Shown: positions 25,465-32,732 of the stretch, piece by piece
Numbering within the stretch: the first letter of the stretch is position 1
Layout: every line of letters starts with the position of its first letter
Source: Hyphomicrobium_A sp963776675
GTDB taxonomy: Bacteria > Pseudomonadota > Alphaproteobacteria > Rhizobiales > Hyphomicrobiaceae
Assembly (NCBI GenBank): GCA_963776675.1
Contig: CAVZNR010000049.1
Coordinates: 1-64,000, forward strand
Length of the DNA: 64,000 nucleotides
Direction of reading: 5' to 3'
Made by a program: the position numbers and the translations under genes
The notes under the pieces: generated by a model
Seen by the model: only the letters and a program-made list of their open reading frames with translations
Databases searched by the model: none
What the model was told of the DNA's origin: nothing

Positions 25465-26859
25465 TCAGCCCTTCGTGGGCTCTTTTTTCTGGGCCTGCTT
25501 GAAGGTGGGCTTGCCGACGATCGTCACGATCAGGTTGTCGCTCGCGAGCATGCGCTTGGCCACCCGTTTGAGGTCGTCGAGCGTCACCGCTGCAATCATG
25601 GCATTGCGATTGTCGACGTACTCGGGACCAAAGCCGTCGACCTGCAGCCCCAGAAGCTGGGTTGCGATCTTGGCGTTGGTGTCGAAGCGCAGAGGATAGG
25701 AGCCGATCAGGTAGCTCTTGGCGTTGTCCAGGTCCTCTTGGCTCGGACCGTTGTCGGCCATCTTCTTCATCTCGTCGCGGATCACATCGAGCGACTGCGC
25801 CATCGCCTCGTTGCGGGTGGCGACCCCGCCGGCGAAGATCGAGGCGTGCTGGTAGGGATAGACGTAGGTGTAGACCGAGTAGGCGAGCCCGCGCTTCTCG
25901 CGCACCTCTTCCATCAGCTTGGAGGCGAAGCCGCCGCCGCCGAGAATCTGATTGAGGACGAAGGCCGGAATGAAGTCGGGATCCTTGCGCGGCATGGCAC
26001 CGAGGCCGAACACCGCGACCGACTGCGGCACGTTCATCTCGTCGATCTCTTGGCGGCCGCCGGTCACCGGGGCCGTCTTGGCGACGGGCATGAGGTCGGC
26101 CTTCGGCGCCAGTCCGCCGAACACCTCGTCGAGCAGCTTGCCGAGCTGCTCGGCGTTGATGTCGCCGACGGCGACCACCTTCAGGGTGTCCTTGGCGAAG
26201 ACCCGCTTCCGGTAATTCTCGAGATCCTCACGCGTGATCTTCTTGCCGACCGTTTCCTCGGTGCCGTTGGACGGGCGTCCGTATGGGTGGCCGGCGAAGG
26301 CCGTTGCGTACCAATTCTCCAGCGCGACCTTGTCGGGATCGCGGGCGGCGTAGACCAGAGAGGCGAGCAGCTGCCCGCGGATGCGCTCGACCGCGTCCGC
26401 GTCGAAGCGCGGCTCGTTGAGCGCCAGCTTCAGGAGCTTTACGGACTCGTCGCGGTTGGCGGTGAGCGTCTCGAAGTTGCCGTAGAAGGCATCCTTGGCA
26501 TCCTCGTAGCTCATGCGCATGGAGAGGTCCTCCAAGCGCTCCTGGAAGTCGTGCGAGTTGAGATCGCCGGCGCCCTCGTCGAGCATGGCGGTGAGGAAGT
26601 TGCCGACCCCCTCCTTGCCGACGGGGTCCTGAGAGCTGCCGCCCTCGAAGGCGAAGCGCATGGCCATCATGGGAACCGAGTGCTCTTCGACGAGCCAGGC
26701 CTCGATCCCACCGGGGCTCTTGATTTGCTGGATCTTCATGGCGTGTGCGGGCCCGCTGAACGTGGTGAGGAGTGCGACAAAAGCCAAGGCGAGCGGCGCG
26801 GCCGCGTACATGCGCGTCAGCCGGCGAAAGTTTACGCGCAGGACGTGGGCTTTAGCCAT
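25465..26859 (-). CDS. M16 family peptidase-like protein, non-catalytic subunit type
   Basis: A 464-residue exported M16 protein. A signal peptide (hydrophobic AAAPLALAFVALLTTFSG, then AHA) precedes the first M16 domain. Where the catalytic HxxEH should stand it reads FEGGSSQDPVGKEGVGNFLTAML, so the zinc site is missing. The C-terminal domain has REKRGLAYSVYTYVYPYQH, the R/Y substrate-binding region of M16 proteins. In two-subunit M16B enzymes this partner provides substrate binding for a catalytic subunit, here encoded just upstream. The ATG at 26859 is chosen, with GAAGGG upstream. Confidence 0.9.
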   Translation of the reverse strand: MAKAHVLRVNFRRLTRMYAAAPLALAFVALLTTFSGPAHAMKIQQIKSPGGIEAWLVEEHSVPMMAMRFAFEGGSSQDPVGKEGVGNFLTAMLDEGAGDLNSHDFQERLEDLSMRMSYEDAKDAFYGNFETLTANRDESVKLLKLALNEPRFDADAVERIRGQLLASLVYAARDPDKVALENWYATAFAGHPYGRPSNGTEETVGKKITREDLENYRKRVFAKDTLKVVAVGDINAEQLGKLLDEVFGGLAPKADLMPVAKTAPVTGGRQEIDEMNVPQSVAVFGLGAMPRKDPDFIPAFVLNQILGGGGFASKLMEEVREKRGLAYSVYTYVYPYQHASIFAGGVATRNEAMAQSLDVIRDEMKKMADNGPSQEDLDNAKSYLIGSYPLRFDTNAKIATQLLGLQVDGFGPEYVDNRNAMIAAVTLDDLKRVAKRMLASDNLIVTIVGKPTFKQAQKKEPTKG

Positions 26860-26897
26860 GGGGTACCCTTCGAAGCTGCGAACTGTTGAACCGCGAA

Positions 26898-28301
26898 TCA
26901 CGAGCGCGAGTGGGCGACAGGTTGCTCGACGCGCTCACCGCTGCCTTCGGGCTGCTCGGGCAGGAGCCAGCCCGTGACCGAATGGCGCTTGTCGAGGACG
27001 GAGGCCGCGGCCTTCTTCACGTCCTCGGGCGTGACCTTGGCGATGGCATGCGGCCAAGCCTCCATGTCGGCGAGCGAGCGGCCGACGGCGATGCCCCACC
27101 CGTAACGGCGGGCAAGGGAGGCCTGGTTGTCGCTCTCGTAGATGTAGTCGGCGAGGAACGTCTTCTTGGCGCGCTCCAGCTCGGCGGCGGTGATGCCGTT
27201 GGTACGAACGTCGTCGAGGACGCCGTCGACCGCCGTCTCGATCTTGTCGAGGCTCACGCCGGGATTGGCGACCGCGTAAAGAGAGACCGCGCCGTTGTCG
27301 AGGCTCCAGCCGGAGAAGTCGCCGCCCGAGGTCGCGGCAATCTTGTCCTCGACCACCAGCTTCTTGTAGAGGCGGCTGGTCGCGCCATCGGCCACGACCT
27401 TCATCAACAGATCGAGCGCCTCGGCCTCGCCGGGCTTGGCGTTGGTGTAGCTCGGCGCGATATAATAGCGATGGAAGGAGGCGTTGCCCGCGCGCGGATC
27501 CTTGAGGACGATGCGCCGGGCCGCAATGTGCGGGGGCTCCTGCGGACGCTCACGCTTGCCGACGTCGGGGTTGGCGGGAACCTTGCCGAAGGTGTTCTCG
27601 GCAAGCCGCTTGACCTCCTCGGGCGTGACATCGCCGGCCACCACGAGGATGGCATTGTTGGGCGCGTAGTAGTGCTTGTAGAAGCGCAGCGCGTCCTCGC
27701 GCGACAGCTTGGCCATCTCGTGCTCCCAACCGATCACGGGAATGCCGTAGGGGTGGGAGAGATAGAGGGCGGCGTTCATCTGCTCATCGAGCAACGCGGT
27801 GGGGTTGTTGTCGATGCGCGAGCGGCGTTCCTCGAGGATAACCTGGCGCTCGGTCGCAACCTCGTCCTTGGTGAGACGCAGGTGCTCCATGCGGTCGGCC
27901 TCCATGTCCATCACGGTGCCGAGCTCATCCTTGGCGATGCGCTGGTGATAGGAGGTCACGTCCTGGCCGGTGAAGGCGTTGTCCTGGCCGCCGAGCCGCG
28001 ACACGATCTTGGAGAACTCGCCGATCGCGATCTTGTCGGTGGACTTGAACATCAAGTGCTCAAGGAAGTGAGCGATGCCCGAGGTGCCCTTGGGCTCGTC
28101 GGCGGCGCCCACCTTGTACCAGACCATATGGGTCACGACGGGCGCGCGGTGGTCGGGGATCACAACCACGTCCATGCCGTTCGAAAGCTTGAACTCACTG
28201 GCACGGGGTTCAGCGTGGGCGGGGATGATTGCTTGTGCGTAAGCGAGCATTGCGACTGCCATGGAGAAGGTTGAAAGGCGGCGGAGGCCGAATTTGCGCA
28301 T
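26898..28301 (-). CDS. M16 family zinc peptidase, catalytic subunit type
   Basis: A 467-residue exported M16B peptidase. Signal peptide about residues 1-30 (AHA end). The inverted zinc motif HFLEH is at 78-82 in GTSGIAHFLEHLMFKST, with the distal Glu in ERQVILEERRSR. The second domain ends with a QASLARRYGWGIAVGRS segment. It lies upstream of the HxxEH-lacking partner, 38 bases apart; together they look like the two subunits of a periplasmic heterodimer similar to mitochondrial processing peptidase. The processed substrates are unknown. Confidence 0.93.
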   Translation of the reverse strand: MRKFGLRRLSTFSMAVAMLAYAQAIIPAHAEPRASEFKLSNGMDVVVIPDHRAPVVTHMVWYKVGAADEPKGTSGIAHFLEHLMFKSTDKIAIGEFSKIVSRLGGQDNAFTGQDVTSYHQRIAKDELGTVMDMEADRMEHLRLTKDEVATERQVILEERRSRIDNNPTALLDEQMNAALYLSHPYGIPVIGWEHEMAKLSREDALRFYKHYYAPNNAILVVAGDVTPEEVKRLAENTFGKVPANPDVGKRERPQEPPHIAARRIVLKDPRAGNASFHRYYIAPSYTNAKPGEAEALDLLMKVVADGATSRLYKKLVVEDKIAATSGGDFSGWSLDNGAVSLYAVANPGVSLDKIETAVDGVLDDVRTNGITAAELERAKKTFLADYIYESDNQASLARRYGWGIAVGRSLADMEAWPHAIAKVTPEDVKKAAASVLDKRHSVTGWLLPEQPEGSGERVEQPVAHSRS

Positions 28302-28528
28302 CGATCAAACCTCGATCAAGTTGGCCCGAGATGAACCCGCCACAATCTTGCATGTCCCTCCTACGACGACGGCCTCGAACGCCGAGGATGGTTATCGTCA
28401 AAGGACGCACCCTGAGGCGCTAGAGAGGCCGGTTTGGTGAACACCGCGATGGTCACATCTCCGCAATAGGAGGCATTGATGTCAAATGACAACGTGTTCA
28501 TCTCGGGCGTCTGCCCCCATCCTTGCTG

Positions 28529-28556
28529 CTTGAATTACGGGCAATCGTCGCCATAT
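28529..28556 (+). promoter_or_regulatory. RpoH-like heat-shock promoter upstream of hsp20
   Basis: CTTGAA at 28529-28534 and CCATAT at 28551-28556 are separated by 16 bases, close to the alphaproteobacterial RpoH (sigma-32) pattern. A start about seven bases downstream gives a 5' leader of about 105 bases before the hsp20 ATG. The leader is G/C-rich and ends with a short CUUU-AUGG-AAAG hairpin that would pair part of the ribosome site, so a weak RNA thermometer is possible. Confidence 0.55.
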
Positions 28557-28667
28557 CGAGTACAAGTTCCCGGCGCCCGGAGACGGGGCCGGGCGGCAGG
28601 GGCCCGAACAGGGGTCTGCCGCAGCCGACGAAATAGAAGGTCGCTTTATGGAAAGGGCTTTCGCACG

Positions 28668-29105
28668 ATGTCGCGCCTATCCCTGCTTTCGAACCCGCTG
28701 CTGTTAGGGTTCGACGAGATTGAACGGCTGATCGACCGCGCCAGCAAGGGCGGCGGCGACGGCTATCCACCCTACAATGTAGAGCGCATCGAGGCCGCCG
28801 ACGGCGAGGGCGAGACGCTTCGCATTACGCTGGCGGTGGCGGGCTTTACCCGCGGCGACCTCGAGATCATGCTGGAGGATCGCCAGCTCACCGTTCGCGG
28901 CAAGCAGCAGGACGACAAGGGCCGCGAGTACCTCTACCGCGGCATCGCTGCCCGCCAGTTCACGCGCACGTTCGTGCTGGCGGAGGGAATCGAGGTAAAG
29001 TCGGCGAACTTGGCCAACGGTCTGCTCGCCATCGACTTGGAGCGCCTTGAGCCGGAGCGTCTGGTGCGCGCGATCGCGATCGGCGACAGATCATCGCAGC
29101 CGTGA
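28668..29105 (+). CDS. Hsp20 / alpha-crystallin small heat-shock protein
   Basis: A 145-residue small heat-shock chaperone of the alphaproteobacterial class A type: MSRLSLLSNPLLLGFDEIERLIDRASK, PPYNVERIEAADGEGETLRITLAVAGF, the IEVKSANLANGLLAIDL region, and a short C-terminal tail. These proteins hold unfolded proteins as oligomers. The frame is open from 28476, but the ATG at 28668 matches the family start and has AAAGGG upstream. It is followed by DUF1150, its usual partner, and preceded by an RpoH-like promoter. Confidence 0.93.
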   Translation: MSRLSLLSNPLLLGFDEIERLIDRASKGGGDGYPPYNVERIEAADGEGETLRITLAVAGFTRGDLEIMLEDRQLTVRGKQQDDKGREYLYRGIAARQFTRTFVLAEGIEVKSANLANGLLAIDLERLEPERLVRAIAIGDRSSQP

Positions 29106-29232
29106 TCGTTACGTTAGTAGGGTTGCCGGCCGCAGCACGCGCAGGGCCGGTATCGGGACGGAAGAGTGGAGAGCGCTCTGGCCCGTCGAATGCGGTGACG
29201 CACCGCGCACGACTTGGAGAAGGAGTTGCGTC

Positions 29233-29502
29233 ATGACCGAGCATGAAAAGACCACGCAGCCGGATCACGTCATGACCGAGAGAGAGCTGGCCACATTGGG
29301 CGGCGGCGTCGTCGCCTACATCAAGACGCTCACCTCGGACGAGGCGAGCCGGATGTTCCCGGCGATCGAAGGGCTGCCCGAGGGTATCAACCTGTTCTCG
29401 CTGCACGCCGCCGACGGCACGCCCTTGGCGCTGACCGACACGCGGCAGGCCGCGATCGGCCACGCGCTCGACGACGATCTGCAGATCGCCAGCGTGCACT
29501 AA
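29233..29502 (+). CDS. DUF1150 family protein
   Basis: An 89-residue protein with the DUF1150 pattern: MTERELATLGGGVVAYIKTL, FPAIEGLPEGINLFSLHAADGTPLALTDTRQAAIGHALDDDLQIASVH. The function is unknown; the family is found next to hsp20 genes in Rhizobiales and is likely part of the same heat-shock operon. AAGGAG is placed just before the ATG at 29233. A strong terminator follows at 29538. Confidence 0.9.
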   Translation: MTEHEKTTQPDHVMTERELATLGGGVVAYIKTLTSDEASRMFPAIEGLPEGINLFSLHAADGTPLALTDTRQAAIGHALDDDLQIASVH

Positions 29503-29537
29503 GGCCAGGCGGCAATAACACCTCGCGAGCAACGTTC

Positions 29538-29568
29538 GACCCCGGCGTCCGCGCCGGGGTCTTTTTTT
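29538..29568 (+). terminator. intrinsic terminator of the hsp20-DUF1150 operon
   Basis: A perfect 10-bp stem, GACCCCGGCG (29538-29547) and CGCCGGGGTC (29552-29561), with a four-base loop TCCG and seven following T residues (29562-29568). This is a textbook Rho-independent terminator. It also separates the operon from the opposing NDUFA9-like gene. Confidence 0.93.
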
Positions 29569-29569
29569 G

Positions 29570-30553
29570 TCACGTGCGGTAGCTGGCGAACTGGCCCTTG
29601 GGGCGGAAGCGCTCCAGGTAGGTCGGCACGATCGCCGCCACGCCGTGCGGCGCGCTGATGCCGAGCCCCTGCAGCGTACGCTTGGCGCTCTTGGCCGTCT
29701 CGCTCACGATGGTGTCGTGCTGCAACAGCCGCACCTGGTCGTAGGTGATGGGGCGCAAGGTGTTGGGCAGCGGCCAGGTGAGCAGCGCCTGCAGCTTGGC
29801 GAGCCAGAAGGGCAGCGGCAGGTACATGCGCTCACGGTCGCTCCATCGCTGCACGAGGTCGAGAATCTCGCGGAAGGTCAGAACCTCCGGACCACCCAGC
29901 TCGTAGACGGCGCCGGGCTTGCCGGCGCCCATCAGGCAGGTGGCGACGGCGGCGGCGACGTCACCCACGAACACCGGCTGGAAGCGCGTCCTGCCACCGC
30001 CGATCAGCGGCAGGAACGGGGAGATGCGCGCCATCGCCGCGAACCGATTGAAGAACTCGTCCTCCGGTCCGAACACGATCGAGGGGCGCAGGATGATGGC
30101 GTCGGGAAACTCCTCGAGCACCGCGGCCTCGCCCTCCGCCTTGGTGCGCGCATAGCGGGAATGCGACTTGGGGTCGGCCCCGATGGCCGAGATGTGCACG
30201 AAGCGTGTGGCGCCTTCCTCGCGCGCCGCCTTGGCGACCGCGCGGGCACCGTCCACGTGGATGGCGCGGAACGTCTGCCGGCCGGTCGGGGCGAGCACGC
30301 CCACGGCATTGACCACGGCCTTGGCGCCCTCGACGGCGCGGCCCGCCGATTCGGGAAAGCGCAGGTTCGCCTGCACCGGAAAGATCTGCCCGACGCGACC
30401 CGAGGTTTGCAGGAAGCCCGCAAGATCAGGACGGCGCTCGGCGGCGCGAATCCGCCAGCCGTCCTTGGCAAGCGCCGCAACCGCATAGCGGCCGACGAAG
30501 CCCGACCCGCCGAACACGGTTGCCAGCCCCTGGTTGTCCAGACGATCCGCCAT
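29570..30553 (-). CDS. NDUFA9-like NAD(P)-binding protein (complex I subunit family)
   Basis: A 327-residue atypical short-chain dehydrogenase of the complex I NDUFA9 family. The Rossmann motif GGSGFVG lies at 15-21, then VNAVGVLAPTGRQTF, FVHISAIGADPKSHSRYARTKAEGE (YxxxK is present) and SIVFGPEDEFFNRFA. In alphaproteobacteria the family is found as an accessory complex I subunit or related oxidoreductase. The ATG at 30553 starts MADRLDNQGLATVFGG; the open frame reaches 30724 but would run into the tRNA. No nuo genes are nearby. Confidence 0.9.
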   Translation of the reverse strand: MADRLDNQGLATVFGGSGFVGRYAVAALAKDGWRIRAAERRPDLAGFLQTSGRVGQIFPVQANLRFPESAGRAVEGAKAVVNAVGVLAPTGRQTFRAIHVDGARAVAKAAREEGATRFVHISAIGADPKSHSRYARTKAEGEAAVLEEFPDAIILRPSIVFGPEDEFFNRFAAMARISPFLPLIGGGRTRFQPVFVGDVAAAVATCLMGAGKPGAVYELGGPEVLTFREILDLVQRWSDRERMYLPLPFWLAKLQALLTWPLPNTLRPITYDQVRLLQHDTIVSETAKSAKRTLQGLGISAPHGVAAIVPTYLERFRPKGQFASYRT

Positions 30554-30656
30554 GCTCAAAGCCCTCTTTGCCGCCGCCAAAGCCTCAGTCCCGCAACGAC
30601 TATAGGGGGCCGGCGGCGGGGGTGTGAAGCGGACTTGCCGATTTGCCAGAGTAGAA

Positions 30657-30685
30657 TTGACAAGGTGGCCAACGCTCTCTAACTC
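30657..30685 (+). promoter_or_regulatory. promoter of tRNA-Leu
   Basis: TTGACA at 30657-30662 is a perfect -35 box. Seventeen bases later TAACTC (30680-30685) is a weak -10, placed 11 bases before the mature tRNA 5' end. This gives a transcript that starts about five bases upstream of the tRNA. Confidence 0.45.
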
Positions 30686-30696
30686 ATCGCCCTCGT

Positions 30697-30783
30697 GCCC
30701 AGGTGGCGGAATTGGTAGACGCACTAGCTTCAGGTGCTAGCGTTCGCAAGGACGTGGAGGTTCGAGTCCTCTCCTGGGCACCA
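30697..30783 (+). tRNA. tRNA-Leu (anticodon CAG)
   Basis: An 87-base class II tRNA with encoded CCA (30781-30783). The acceptor stem GCCCAGG pairs with CCTGGGC; the D-arm is GGCGGAATTGGTAGACGC; the anticodon stem CTAGC/GCTAG encloses the loop TTCAGGT with anticodon CAG. A long variable arm (CGTTCGCAAGGACG) and the T-arm GAGGTTCGAGTCCTC follow. It borders an accessory region on its 3' side, which is a usual integration target, but no copy of its 3' end was found downstream. Confidence 0.97.
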
Positions 30784-31065
30784 CCGTTCAAATTTTCCCT
30801 TACAATCCAGCATGTTGGCCCAGTGTAAAACAGAACCCTGGCTGGGGGAGTGGCTGTTGCAAGCCCCCGCAACCGAATCGGAGTCCAACAGAATGGGCAC
30901 CCGGCTCAAGATCGTCGGCGCGAAACTGACGTGAGCTTTCCCTAGAAGAGCAGCCGCGCGCCGACTTCGCAGCGACGTCCGCTATGGGCCAGTACCCGAC
31001 TCAGCCGCCCGCTGCTCGGCATAGTGTCTCGTGGCCGCAGGCAAGTAACTGGGGGTGCCTAGCCC

Positions 31066-31386
31066 TCAGCATCGACTTAAACATGCGTCCCGACCCCGCC
31101 CGCACCCATCTACGCAATTCTTTCGCTCTATCGGACTGGTATCGACGCCGCTCGGGCAGCCGCTAGTACAGGTATCGTACTGGCTCAAGCATGTTATCTT
31201 GCACTGACTAAGTTGAGCCACGCGCAGGGCGTCTGGAGAAGCGTTGAACTGACCGTAAGCACCATTGGCGGCGGTTTGCGCAAGTTGCAAAAAACTGGCG
31301 CTGCTCAAGCTTAAATCGGGAGAGAGTGCGCTGTTGGCATTCAAGGCAATCATCACAACCAGAAGAACGCTAACTTTCCGCAACAT
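31066..31386 (-). CDS. small secreted protein with two identical CX3C-X6-CX3C modules
   Basis: A 106-residue exported protein. Residues 1-20 are a signal peptide (MLRKVSVLLVVMIALNANSA). The mature part has eight cysteines in two identical patterns: C62-x3-C66-x6-C73-x3-C77, a 13-residue spacer, then C91-x3-C95-x6-C102-x3-C106, the last residue of the protein. Each module can form a helical hairpin with two disulfides, similar in layout to twin-CX3C proteins. The ATG at 31386 follows GGAGG by five bases. It is isolated beside the tRNA-Leu. I recognise no family; metal or protein binding in the periplasm would be inference. Confidence 0.7.
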   Translation of the reverse strand: MLRKVSVLLVVMIALNANSALSPDLSLSSASFLQLAQTAANGAYGQFNASPDALRVAQLSQCKITCLSQYDTCTSGCPSGVDTSPIERKNCVDGCGRGRDACLSRC

Positions 31387-31720
31387 AGTCACCTCCAATA
31401 AATTCTGGCCGATCGGCTACCTAGATCGGGCACCACGTTATATTGCCTTGTGCCGCACAAGCCCCCATGGTTGGCCCAGGTGGAATGCTAGTTCACCGTA
31501 CGTCTGTCGCCTAGTGCCGCCTGGACAGCGCCAAGTTTAGCCTCCGTTTCAGGAGCAGAGCAGAGCAGACCACCCGCCCAGTCTTGACCAGAGGGGACGG
31601 GCCAGCAGTAGCCATAAGATTTGGACTCGGTACTGACCCGCCCCACAAGCTACGCGTTCGCGAAACGCGGTCTCGACTGGGCCGATTTGGATCGACGCCG
31701 ATTGCGATTGGGGGGTAGCT
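31387..31720. other. intergenic region between divergent small genes, no feature seen
   Basis: About 330 bases separate the divergent Cys-rich gene and the three-helix membrane protein gene. The base composition is less GC-rich than the surroundings. Short open frames here (for example on the reverse strand at 31511-31765) lack ribosome sites and look random. It must contain the two divergent promoters, but I see no clear boxes. Confidence 0.4.
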
Positions 31721-32140
31721 ATGTCTGAAGCAGAAGTTGTTGCCGCTTTCGCCACCCTGGGGCAAGCGTTCCTAGCTGGTCTTCAGGCGAGCTTCACGAT
31801 CGTCTCGGCATATATCGTGGCACTATACTTCTTCCTTGGCCGCGCCCCGCTCGCAATGCGAATACTCGCATTTGCGTTTTTTTCGTCGACGCTTGCTGTG
31901 TTGGGCGTCTATTTGGCCGGAGCAAAGGCCTACGGCGACGGCATCGCAGTTTCACTATCGGAAATGCAAACCAAGACGAGTCTCACGACGCTCGGCAAGG
32001 TCGTCCTGTGGCTGATCAACAACCCGGACGCCTATGCGCTTTTGTACGCATCATTGGGAATTGGTCTGGCCGGCTACCTGGCGCTGTTCTACCTCACTTT
32101 CTTTTATCGTTGGCGTGAGGCTGCCTGGGCCGACCGCTGA
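31721..32140 (+). CDS. hypothetical membrane protein, three helices
   Basis: A 139-residue protein with three or four hydrophobic segments: FLAGLQASFTIVSAYIVALYFFLG, MRILAFAFFSSTLAVLGVYLAG, and ALLYASLGIGLAGYLALFYLTFFY. An acidic N-terminus (MSEAEVV) and a charged end (YRWREAAWADR) flank them. GGGGGG lies four bases before the ATG region, a reasonable ribosome site. No family is recognised. It sits in the accessory region after tRNA-Leu, where aromatic-rich codon use differs from the core genes. Confidence 0.6.
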   Translation: MSEAEVVAAFATLGQAFLAGLQASFTIVSAYIVALYFFLGRAPLAMRILAFAFFSSTLAVLGVYLAGAKAYGDGIAVSLSEMQTKTSLTTLGKVVLWLINNPDAYALLYASLGIGLAGYLALFYLTFFYRWREAAWADR

Positions 32141-32732
32141 GCTCGAGAACGTTTCCTACCAATGGATGTCACACGTTGCCGAATGTCAGCAGGGGTCATG
32201 AGCGTCCCTGAAGACAGGGCGCAGGCCGAGTTAGCATTCCCCTCAGAAGTGGTCACCCAATGACGTCACGTTGACGTCGGCGACGGGCCACGAGCGGGCG
32301 CCGCCGCCGAAAAGCACTGCGACCGACCCAAATAGAAGATCGCGAGTAGCTCCGACGACAAAAGACGCTCTCCGTAAAGGGTGCGGTAGGCTGCACGACT
32401 GTATCAGCTCTCGTATTGCGTTTTGGTGGCAGTAATGTCTGTCGCAAGTCCGAGCCTCGAAGCGTTTTCCCTCTAGATGCAGGCGTCTGACGCCGCTTGG
32501 GGCGAACCGCAAGCCATCAAGCGCCGAATTCCACCGGCGGAAGCGCTCGTCATTCGGCGGACTGCACCGCTGCCCCAGCGGAAGGCCTGGCGCACCCAAG
32601 GTCATAAAGGGTGTGTAATTCCGGCCGCACGAGCCGCCCATGGCCGATGTGCGGCTTTGTCTTCCGCAGGGCCATGCAGATCGGCTAGAATTACGTCGAA
32701 CGTGTTTAAGCAGGGCAGCGATCGGGGGGCGT
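32141..32732. other. gene-poor stretch, no supportable gene
   Basis: About 590 bases without a convincing gene. The longest frame is on the reverse strand (32243-32791), but it is Arg/Ser/Cys-rich with no ribosome site and overlaps the start of the next gene. The region has mixed composition and looks like degraded or repeat-derived DNA in an accessory block. Confidence 0.5.

Noticed and set aside
30697..30783. tRNA-Leu as an active attachment site
   Set aside because: No duplicated 3' end and no integrase gene were found in the window.
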